From: JBFWNZ01 sp050250795
Lineage (GTDB): Bacteria; Pseudomonadota; Alphaproteobacteria; UBA8366
Reading direction: 5' to 3'
Length of the DNA stretch: 17,457 nt
Assembly: GCA_050250795.1 (NCBI GenBank)
Contig: JBFWNZ010000043.1
Coordinates: 1 to 17,457, forward strand
This document shows, piece by piece, positions 1 to 5,821 of the stretch; positions within the stretch are counted from its first letter, which is position 1, and each line of letters opens with the position of its first letter. Made by a program: the position numbers and the translations under genes. The notes under the pieces are model-generated. The model did not search any database and was not told the DNA's origin. It saw only the letters and a program-made list of their open reading frames with translations.

Positions 1-656
1 AAGGCCGACGCCGCAAACAGCCCGATCATCGCCGGAACCACCGCGACACCGTCGAGCAAGTAGGGGATGCCGAGCGTCCCGCGAATGACGCCAAGATCGC
101 TCATGCCGACCGTCCCGACCAGAAGGCCAAGCGCGCCCCCCAGCAGGCCGCGCGCAAAGCTCGACCCCTTGAGCACGGCGATCAGCGTGATGCCCCAGAG
201 GATGACGACGAAAAACTCGGAAGGTCCCAATCGGAGCACGGCTCCGGATATCGGCTCGATCAGCACGAACAGGATGATGTAGCCGAAGAAGGTCCCGATG
301 GTCGACGCGCCGAGCGCAAGACCAAGGGCCCGATTGTGTTCGCCCCGTTGGGCCATCGGATAGCCATCGAATGCCGTCGCGACCGCATTCGATGCACCGG
401 GAATGTTCATCAGGATGGCCGGAACGCCGGCCCCGAAACTGCCGCCTGTGAATATCGCCGTGAGAAACAGCATCGCCGACAGGAAATCCATCAGGAACGT
501 CGCCGGCAGGACGATCGCCATGGCCATGGAGACCTGAATCCCCGGAATGGCGCCGGCAACCAGACCGATCAGAATGCCGGGGAACACGACGAGCCATGGC
601 TGCCAGGAATGCGTCAGCAACGCGAACGCCTGCTGGACGGCGGAGAGGTCGATCAT
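1..656 (-). CDS. tctA: Tripartite tricarboxylate transporter large permease TctA (partial, C terminus beyond window)
   Basis: This is the N-terminal 218 codons of the large membrane subunit of a tripartite tricarboxylate (TTT) transporter, the ion-driven channel that takes up an organic acid delivered by the periplasmic binding protein. The translation shows TctA family signatures: GLVAGAIPG near residue 21, a loop with AILMNIPGAS, then ATAFDGYPMAQRG, followed by hydrophobic helices. Family members are about 500 residues, so over half the gene lies past the left edge. The ATG at 656 has a good Shine-Dalgarno (TAGGAG), which overlaps the tctB stop codon; the gap to tctB is 9 bp, so the two are coupled. 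It is the last visible gene of the operon that starts with the MmgE/PrpD gene. The family is certain; the substrate is not. Confidence 0.93.
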   Translation of the reverse strand, partial: MIDLSAVQQAFALLTHSWQPWLVVFPGILIGLVAGAIPGIQVSMAMAIVLPATFLMDFLSAMLFLTAIFTGGSFGAGVPAILMNIPGASNAVATAFDGYPMAQRGEHNRALGLALGASTIGTFFGYIILFVLIEPISGAVLRLGPSEFFVVILWGITLIAVLKGSSFARGLLGGALGLLVGTVGMSDLGVIRGTLGIPYLLDGVAVVPAMIGLFAASA

Positions 657-665
657 TTCCGGCTC

Positions 666-1133
666 CTAAAAGAACACGGTCGGCATGGGAACCGGCACCA
701 CGGCCTTGAAGCCATAGGTGATGATCGCGACGAAGAGGGCGGGATAGCCGAGAACCATCAGCGGCCTCTTCTCGCCCTGCACCAGTATGGCCAGCGCGAT
801 GAACAGATAGGCGCAAACGTCGAAACCGATCCGGTCCGAGCCCAGCACGAACAGCGCGAATAGCGCCATCATCAGGCCGGCTCCGTACCGCTCGATGCGG
901 CTCTTCGGCACGACGGCGTCGGCCTCTTCCTCCGCGCGCCCACGAACCGTCTGAACCAGTACGACGGCACACAGAGCAAGAGCGATCACCGATACCGGGA
1001 GAACGAAGACGAGGTTCCCGATCTGATGCGAGGCCGTGTAGGTGTCGCGCAGATACCAGATCACGACCATGGCGACGGCGATCAGCAGGGCGACATGCCC
1101 CCAGGCGATCCGCTTCGACAACATGGAGTTCAT
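666..1133 (-). CDS. tctB: Tripartite tricarboxylate transporter small permease TctB
   Basis: A 155-residue protein of the usual TctB size. It has about four hydrophobic segments: near residues 11-27, 38-62, 84-105 and 108-150, the last probably two helices. A charged cytoplasmic stretch (RGRAEEEADAVVPKSRIE) lies between helices 2 and 3. TctB is the poorly conserved small membrane subunit that works with TctA in the inner membrane. Identification rests on size, topology and its position directly before tctA and after the binding-protein gene, as well as on general resemblance to the family. The gap to tctC is 78 bp and contains a stem-loop. No single diagnostic catalytic motif exists for this family. 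Confidence 0.88.
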   Translation of the reverse strand: MNSMLSKRIAWGHVALLIAVAMVVIWYLRDTYTASHQIGNLVFVLPVSVIALALCAVVLVQTVRGRAEEEADAVVPKSRIERYGAGLMMALFALFVLGSDRIGFDVCAYLFIALAILVQGEKRPLMVLGYPALFVAIITYGFKAVVPVPMPTVFF

Positions 1134-1163
1134 CGTCTCACCCCTTCACCAGCGGGAGGGAGA

Positions 1164-1192
1164 GCCGGGGCCCGTGCTAACCAGGCCCCGGC
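1164..1192 (-). promoter_or_regulatory. Stem-loop between tctC and tctB
   Basis: GCCGGGGCC at 1164-1172 is perfectly complementary to GGCCCCGGC at 1184-1192, giving a 9-bp GC-rich stem with an 11-nt loop. It sits in the 78-bp gap just after the binding-protein gene and before the permease genes. There is no T tract, so it is not a classical Rho-independent terminator. More likely it stabilises the 3' end of the tctC part of the mRNA or partly limits read-through, giving more binding protein than permease. That role is inferred from similar structures in other transport operons. Confidence 0.6.
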
Positions 1193-1211
1193 ATCCGGAG
1201 TGCAGCGGCCG

Positions 1212-2231
1212 CTACTTCGCCGCCATGCGCTGCTGGTACTTGGCGTAGAGATCGAAGGCCGTCTTCATGCGTTGCGTGGTTTCTTCCGGCCCGATGTATT
1301 CCCCGCCGATCTCGCTTTCCGCCAGGAACTTCTGCACATCCTCGCGCGCCAGCGTCTTCTTCACGGCATCGACCAGCTTCGCAAACCGCTCGGGATTCTG
1401 CTTCTTGCATTCGGCCGACACGGCGATCCCGCGCATCGATCCATCGACGACGGGAATCTCCTTGGCGCCCATCTCCTTGAGGGCCTCGTTCACGGTCGGC
1501 GCCTTCCAGTCCTTGTGCGTCTGGGTGCGATAGACGGCGAGCGGGCGGATCAGGTCCAAGACGCCTTCGCTGCCATCGCCGCCGATGATCGTGAAATCTG
1601 TGGTTCCGCCGGCGGTCGAGGTGCGATTGGCGCCGCCGCCGCTATAGGTGACGATGCTGAGATTGTCGTAGGGGATCCCGAGCGCATCCATCACGAGCAT
1701 GATGTTGAGCTCGGCGCTGCCGCCCTTGATCAGCGCCATCTTGACCTTCTTCGGGTTCGCCTTCACGGCGGTGAACAGGTCCTTGAAGGTCGCGTAGGGC
1801 GATTCCTTGCTCGTGAACATCAGGTCGTAATCCGACCACTGCCCGTTGATGAAGGCAAAGTCGTCCAGGGAATAGGTCGCGCCGCTGTTCAGGATCGTCT
1901 GCTGCAGGAAGGGCGACAGCGCCGAGCCGAACACGGTGTAGCAGTCATGCGGCTGCTGCAGGACATATGTGGCGGCAAGCTGGCTGCCGGCGCCCTGCTT
2001 GTTGACCACCAGAACCGGCTGTCCCAATTCCTCGGGCAGGAACGAGGCGAGGGCGCGGACCGTGCGGTCGGCGCTGCCACCCACCCCGAAACCGACGACG
2101 ATGTTCAGCGGCTTTGCCGGCCAATCGTCGGCCGCTGCGGCCGGTCTCGCTCCCGACACGGCAAGAGAGCCCAAAAGAAACGCGCCGGCCGCCGCTGAAA
2201 GGGCCAGCTTCATGGTTCCAGGACGTGGCAT
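1212..2231 (-). CDS. tctC: TctC/Bug-type periplasmic tripartite tricarboxylate-binding protein
   Basis: A 339-residue extracytoplasmic solute receptor of the TTT transporter, which would capture an organic acid in the periplasm and hand it to TctA/TctB. Residues 1-34 form a signal peptide: a basic start, a hydrophobic stretch AAAGAFLLGSLAVSGA, and an Ala-rich cleavage region ending AAAADD. The mature protein begins WPAKPLNIVVGFGVGGSAD, the Bug-family opening, followed by LPEELGQPVLVVNKQGAG, which matches the usual LGQPVVVENRxGAG. Some spots differ from common Bug proteins: PHDCYTV replaces the usual PDGYTL. The ATG at 2231 is chosen because a strong AGGAGGAGGA Shine-Dalgarno precedes it; an internal ATG at 2213 lacks one. 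The gene follows the MmgE/PrpD gene after 51 bp, so they are probably one transcript. The ligand is unknown. Confidence 0.92.
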   Translation of the reverse strand: MPRPGTMKLALSAAAGAFLLGSLAVSGARPAAAADDWPAKPLNIVVGFGVGGSADRTVRALASFLPEELGQPVLVVNKQGAGSQLAATYVLQQPHDCYTVFGSALSPFLQQTILNSGATYSLDDFAFINGQWSDYDLMFTSKESPYATFKDLFTAVKANPKKVKMALIKGGSAELNIMLVMDALGIPYDNLSIVTYSGGGANRTSTAGGTTDFTIIGGDGSEGVLDLIRPLAVYRTQTHKDWKAPTVNEALKEMGAKEIPVVDGSMRGIAVSAECKKQNPERFAKLVDAVKKTLAREDVQKFLAESEIGGEYIGPEETTQRMKTAFDLYAKYQQRMAAK

Positions 2232-2282
2232 CGCTTCCTCCTCCTCGTCGCGCTTTGTGCGCGTTCTGTTGAAACTTTGCTG

Positions 2283-3686
2283 CTATTCGGCCGCCATCGT
2301 CGCGCCCTGCGGCCTGCGCCTGGACAGCGCTGCGCATAGCGGTCCGACCCCGTCGGCACGCTCGATCTCGCGGACCGCGGCAACCGCGTCCTCCACGGCG
2401 TCCGGCTGCAGGATGGCACCCGTCAGATGCCGGAACTTCGCCTCGATATCGGCATCCGACACCCCGGCCTGCGCGGTGCCCTTCGGATGCTCGATGAAGC
2501 GTTCGACATCGCGCCCGTCCGTCAGGCGAAGCGTGATGCGCGCAGCGAAGGCATCCGGATAGGCCGCATCGGCTTCGGGATCGAAGACCATATCGATCCG
2601 GTCCATCGCACCGCGGAACTGCGGATCGTTCACGCGTCCGGGCTCGTATCCGGAAGGATCCATGGCGCTGCCGAGCAGGGACAGCGCGCCCGAGAATGGC
2701 CCGCTGTACTGGGCCGCCATCGTATCCTCGATGACCCGGCCGCCATTCTGCGTCGCCATACGCTCGCTGCCGCCCAGCGTGACACGCGCGATATCCGCCA
2801 GCGCCAAGCCGTTCTCGGCCCGCAGGTCTTCGATCCCCTGACAGGCCGCATGCAGGGCGGCACAGCAGGGATAAAGCTTCGTCCAGTTGCTGTGGATCAT
2901 GAAAACATCGCCCAGTCCCAGGGTCAGGCGGGACGGGTCCGCATCCTCGCCGCCGATGGCAGGGATCATTCCGAAGGCCCCGTCGAGCCCGTCCTTGGGA
3001 CCGGTGAAGCCACGGGCCGAAAGCTCGGCCGCGAATGCGCCCGCTTCCGCAGCGCGCCCTGCATGCAGCCGCTTCACCATCCCGCCGGTTCCCTGGGTAA
3101 AGGCCTTGATGCCGCCACCCATCGACGCTGCGATCCCGACGGTGCTGTGCAGCGCATCGAGCCCCAGTCCACGGATGGTTCCCGCCGCTATAGCGGCACC
3201 GACGGCACCGAGCTGACCCGTGTAATGCAGCCCGCGGTCGCTTCGCGCCTTGCCCATCGCTCGGCCGACACGCCCCATCAGCTCATAACCCGCGAGAATG
3301 CCGGACAGGAGCCGCCAACCCGGGGCATCCACGTCCTCAGCGGTCGCGAGAGCCGCAGAGATGACCGGGGCGCCGGCATGCGTGAACGACCCGACGATAA
3401 AGTCGTCCAGCTCGAAACCATGCGCGGCGGTTCCATTGATCAGCGCCGCGGTCGCAGGACGCCGTTTGGTGCCGCGCCCCAGAACCGACGCACTGCCGCC
3501 GTCCTGGGACGCGGTCTCGGCAAGAATCCGCGTCCAGGGCTGATCGGCGCCGTAAACGCAGCAACCGACCGTATCGAGCAGAGCACGCCGGACATAGGCG
3601 GCGAGATCGGCCGGCAGAGGTTCCGCCGCAAGATCGTGCAGATATTCGACGAGCCTGGCCCCGTGGAGCGTCGCAGCCTGCGCCAC
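2283..3686 (-). CDS. MmgE/PrpD family protein (2-methylcitrate dehydratase / cis-aconitate decarboxylase-like)
   Basis: A 467-residue cytoplasmic enzyme of the MmgE/PrpD family, which includes 2-methylcitrate dehydratase and cis-aconitate decarboxylase. Family marks are visible: INGTAAHGFELDDF at about 83-96 (the His/Asp-rich substrate region), KRLHAGRAAEAG at 205-216, GFTGPKDGLDG at about 226-236 and KLYPCC at 270-275. The GTG at 3686 is taken as the start: it has GGAGGAAAC upstream, gives the normal family length, and lies about 40 nt after a good promoter. The open frame extends further upstream to an ATG at 3749 and beyond, but those starts lack a Shine-Dalgarno and would overlap the promoter. 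It is the first gene of the operon with tctC-tctB-tctA, so it probably acts on the imported acid. The exact reaction cannot be told: family members act on many citrate-like acids. Confidence 0.9.
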   Translation of the reverse strand: MAQAATLHGARLVEYLHDLAAEPLPADLAAYVRRALLDTVGCCVYGADQPWTRILAETASQDGGSASVLGRGTKRRPATAALINGTAAHGFELDDFIVGSFTHAGAPVISAALATAEDVDAPGWRLLSGILAGYELMGRVGRAMGKARSDRGLHYTGQLGAVGAAIAAGTIRGLGLDALHSTVGIAASMGGGIKAFTQGTGGMVKRLHAGRAAEAGAFAAELSARGFTGPKDGLDGAFGMIPAIGGEDADPSRLTLGLGDVFMIHSNWTKLYPCCAALHAACQGIEDLRAENGLALADIARVTLGGSERMATQNGGRVIEDTMAAQYSGPFSGALSLLGSAMDPSGYEPGRVNDPQFRGAMDRIDMVFDPEADAAYPDAFAARITLRLTDGRDVERFIEHPKGTAQAGVSDADIEAKFRHLTGAILQPDAVEDAVAAVREIERADGVGPLCAALSRRRPQGATMAAE

Positions 3687-3733
3687 CGGTTTCCTCCGTT
3701 GTAGACCGCCCTTGCTTTCGGCGTGTTGGGCAA

Positions 3734-3763
3734 ATCCTAGGTCGAGCATCGAAGGGCGGTCAA
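3734..3763 (-). promoter_or_regulatory. Predicted sigma-70-like promoter of the prpD-tct operon
   Basis: On the minus strand, TTGACC (plus-strand 3758-3763, 5 of 6 matches to the -35 consensus) is followed after 18 bp by TAGGAT (3734-3739, 4 of 6 matches to the -10). Transcription would start near 3726, giving a leader of about 40 nt to the GTG start with its GGAGGAAAC. The -35 box lies 9 bp from the nearest half-site of the operator array, a placement suited to an activator. Predicted from consensus match and position only. Confidence 0.55.
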
Positions 3764-3772
3764 TGACGGAAT

Positions 3773-3807
3773 TCCATTTAATGGACTTATGTCCACTAGA
3801 TGGACAT
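3773..3807. promoter_or_regulatory. Array of four alternating TCCA/TGGA half-sites, candidate IclR-family operator
   Basis: Four half-sites alternate in direction: TCCA at 3773-3776, TGGA at 3782-3785, TCCA at 3792-3795 and TGGA at 3801-3804. Centres are 9, 10 and 9 bp apart, roughly one helical turn each. The outer right pair is a perfect 7-bp inverted repeat, ATGTCCA at 3789-3795 and TGGACAT at 3801-3807, around 5 bp. The left pair is TCCAT-TTA-ATGGA. The array lies between the divergent iclR-type gene and the prpD-tct operon, just upstream of the predicted operon promoter. IclR-family regulators commonly bind such palindromes as tetramers; binding by the neighbouring regulator is inferred. 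Confidence 0.65.
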
Positions 3808-3901
3808 TGCGGTAGCACGATCTGCCATGCCGCGGCGGGCTTTACCGCCGCACGGAATTCCCGTAGGGCATGGATTCGGCGCAACGCGTGCGGAAACGGC
3901 G

Positions 3902-4645
3902 ATGGTCAGAACTCTGCGACGGTCCCTGGATATTCTCGAGGCTTTCGACGAAGCCCATCGGCGCATGACCGTGGCAGAGATCAGCGAACAGATCGGACTG
4001 TCGCGAACCACCTCGCTGCGTCTAGTGCAGAGCCTGGAGTCGGCCGGCTATCTGGTCAGGCTCGCGGACCAGCGCTACTGCCTGTCGCTGAAGCTGCTCG
4101 ACCTCGCCCGCAATGTCGACAGCACGCTCGACATCCGGGCCATCGTCCAGCCCCGGTTGCAGGAACTCGTCTATCTGACCGGCGAGACAGTGGCGCTGAA
4201 CATGCGGCACGGGCTTGAGCGCATCTGCATCGACGTCGCGATTCCGAACACGCATCTCGTGCGCGTCGTCGCCACCGGCGAGCGCGTGCCGCTGCCGATC
4301 GGGGCCATCGGCCGCGTGCTGTCAGCCTATCTGGACCCGACAGAACTGGAGCGCGTGATCGCCGGCGGCCATGCCGGCCCCCGCTTCGATCACACGCGCT
4401 TCCTTGAGAGTCTGGCGACGATCCGCATGCGCGGATACGACATCGCCTGGGGCGAGCGCATTGCCGGAACGACGGCGATTGCCGCCCCCTTGTTCGATTC
4501 GCAGGGCCGTGTGGGGCATTGCCTTTGCGTGCTGGGACCGAGCGTCCGGATGGATGGGCGTGAGGACGCAATCATTCAACAGCTGGTGTCCGAGGCGCGA
4601 ACGATTTCGCGCCAGCTAGGCTACCAGATTCCGGACAGAGAATAA
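3902..4645 (+). CDS. IclR-family transcriptional regulator
   Basis: A 247-residue regulator from the ATG at 3902. The winged helix-turn-helix occupies about residues 3-58: RRSLDILEAF, then MTVAEISEQIGLSRTTSLRLVQSLESAGYL, the typical IclR arrangement with the recognition helix at SRTTSLRLVQSL. The rest is the GAF-like ligand-binding domain, with ETVALNMRHG, the GERVPLPIGAIGRVLSAYL segment, and a C-terminal region containing GTTAIAAPLFDSQGRVGHCL. The start at 3902 gives the usual family length; in-frame ATGs at 3800 and 3827 would add an Ala/Pro/Arg-rich leader, and 3800 lies inside the operator array. No start has a strong Shine-Dalgarno (the chosen one has GGAA at a distance). It diverges from the prpD-tct operon and probably controls it in response to the transported acid or a product; activator or repressor role is not decided. 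Confidence 0.88.
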   Translation: MVRTLRRSLDILEAFDEAHRRMTVAEISEQIGLSRTTSLRLVQSLESAGYLVRLADQRYCLSLKLLDLARNVDSTLDIRAIVQPRLQELVYLTGETVALNMRHGLERICIDVAIPNTHLVRVVATGERVPLPIGAIGRVLSAYLDPTELERVIAGGHAGPRFDHTRFLESLATIRMRGYDIAWGERIAGTTAIAAPLFDSQGRVGHCLCVLGPSVRMDGREDAIIQQLVSEARTISRQLGYQIPDRE

Positions 4646-4662
4646 TCCGCCTGCCGTTCGGC

Positions 4663-4691
4663 CATCCGCCTGTCGGATGACCCATATCCGA
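4663..4691. terminator. Possible bidirectional stem-loop between convergent genes
   Basis: In the 71-bp gap between the converging IclR-type and glycosyltransferase genes, CATCCG at 4663-4668 pairs with CGGATG at 4674-4679 over a 5-nt loop. Alternatively TCGGAT at 4673-4678 pairs with ATCCGA at 4686-4691. Stems are only 6 bp and there is no T tract on either strand, so terminator function is weakly supported. Position between convergent genes is the main argument. Confidence 0.3.
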
Positions 4692-4716
4692 TGGACACCA
4701 GAGCCGACAGCCGAAG

Positions 4717-5700
4717 TCAGTCCGGCATCCTGAACGCGACGTCACGGGGATCCGATACAAGGCCCCGCCGCGGCTGAGGCGTGTTGCGGATATCCTGCGC
4801 GACCGCCTGCAAAAGCAGCTGAAAACCGAGAAGGGTCGGCAGGGCCGCGACCATCACGGTGCCGGCCGAACGTGTCACGCCGGAACGAACCGACTCCGTC
4901 CATTCCGTGAGCCCCCACCCGATGCCCCAGCCGAGCATCGGCAGCCCGAGGAGCAGATAGAGCGACACCACCGTGAAATCCGCGACGAAGTAACGAACCA
5001 GAATGCGCTGGAAGAACCGGTGAAGCAGCAAAGGCGGGAATTCCGCCAGAACCTGTCCGATCCGAAGCGACGAGTCCTCCGCACCGTAACGCGCCGGCAT
5101 GGCGACGTCTTCGACCGGCAGCCCGGCCGTGCCAAGCGCGATCAACAGATCGCATTCGAAGAAATAGCGCGGGGACAACCGGTCCAGCGCGATGGTCTCC
5201 AGCGCACGGGCATGGATGGCCGTGAAGCCGTTGGTCGGGTCCATGACCGACCATTGCCCGGACGCGGCCTTGACCAGGAATGACAGCAGGCTGTTTCCGA
5301 ACAGGCGCAGCCGGGGCATCGTCCGCAGCGCCGCAACATGTTTGAACCGGTTGCCCTTGGCGTAGTCGACACGGCCCGAAAGGACCGGTTCGAGAAGGTC
5401 CGGCAGGCGGTCCGGGTCCATCTGGCCGTCGCCGTCCATCTTGACCACGATCTCGCAGCCAAGCTCCAGCGCGCGACGATAGCCGGTGACGGTCGCGGCG
5501 CCGACCCCGCGGTTGACGGCGTGGCGGATCACCTCGACCCGCGCATCGCGCGAGGCCAGCGCCTGGGCGAGGTCGCCCGAGCCTTCGGGACAGGCGTCGT
5601 CCACGACGAGGATGCGGTCGATACGCGCCGGCAGCCCCGAAACGACCGCCTCCAGATGCCGCGCGACGCGAAAACAGGGCAGAACCACTGCGATCTTCAC
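4717..5700 (-). CDS. GT2 polyprenyl-phosphate glycosyltransferase (DPM1/GtrB-like)
   Basis: A 327-residue family 2 glycosyltransferase that probably moves a sugar from a nucleotide donor onto a polyprenyl phosphate at the inner membrane. The N-terminal GT-A domain shows KIAVVLPCF, VVDDACPEGS at 32-41, and the metal/donor motif VKMDGDGQMDP at about 86-96 with Asp89 and Asp91. DPTNGFTAI at 154-162 and YFFECDLL at 179-186 are typical of the DPM1/GtrB branch. Two hydrophobic helices follow at about 238-264 and 280-302. The GTG at 5700 is chosen because GGAGGGG precedes it by 6 nt; an in-frame TTG at 5715 would place that sequence inside the gene. It diverges from the polytopic membrane protein at 5822. 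The sugar is unknown; the family assignment is strong. Confidence 0.9.
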   Translation of the reverse strand: MKIAVVLPCFRVARHLEAVVSGLPARIDRILVVDDACPEGSGDLAQALASRDARVEVIRHAVNRGVGAATVTGYRRALELGCEIVVKMDGDGQMDPDRLPDLLEPVLSGRVDYAKGNRFKHVAALRTMPRLRLFGNSLLSFLVKAASGQWSVMDPTNGFTAIHARALETIALDRLSPRYFFECDLLIALGTAGLPVEDVAMPARYGAEDSSLRIGQVLAEFPPLLLHRFFQRILVRYFVADFTVVSLYLLLGLPMLGWGIGWGLTEWTESVRSGVTRSAGTVMVAALPTLLGFQLLLQAVAQDIRNTPQPRRGLVSDPRDVAFRMPD

Positions 5701-5756
5701 GGGCAGCCCCTCCAACGAACCCCGCCTAACGCCTTAGCAGAGAATAGCCGCGCGCG

Positions 5757-5780
5757 CCTGTCTTTTAGGTCGAAGGCAGG
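5757..5780. repeat. Imperfect inverted repeat in the divergent glycosyltransferase intergenic region
   Basis: CCTGTCTT at 5757-5764 and AAGGCAGG at 5773-5780 are complementary at seven of eight positions, the eighth being a possible G-U pair, with an 8-bp spacer. It lies near the middle of the 121-bp gap between the two divergent glycan genes. It could be an operator serving both, or a leader hairpin. I could not identify convincing -35/-10 pairs in this gap for either gene. Confidence 0.3.
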
Positions 5781-5821
5781 ATATCCTCCCGGCAGTCTGG
5801 CCACGGCATTGCCAACCGCCC

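Noticed and set aside
1026..2198. A 390-codon plus-strand open frame opposite tctC and tctB
   Set aside because: It is antisense to clear transporter genes, with Arg/Gly/His-rich composition and no family resemblance.
2249..2263. Small hairpin CGCGC-TTTGT-GCGCG just upstream of the tctC Shine-Dalgarno
   Set aside because: A 5-bp GC stem is likely by chance at this base composition, and it does not cover the Shine-Dalgarno.
3687..3884. N-terminal extension of the MmgE/PrpD protein from upstream ATG codons
   Set aside because: The extension overlaps the predicted promoter and operator, lacks a Shine-Dalgarno and would exceed the family length; the GTG at 3686 has GGAGGAAAC.
3800..3901. Longer IclR-type protein starting at 3800 or 3827
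   Set aside because: The 3800 ATG lies inside the operator array, neither start has a Shine-Dalgarno, and the added residues are Ala/Pro/Arg-rich and outside the conserved domain. Not fully excluded for 3827.
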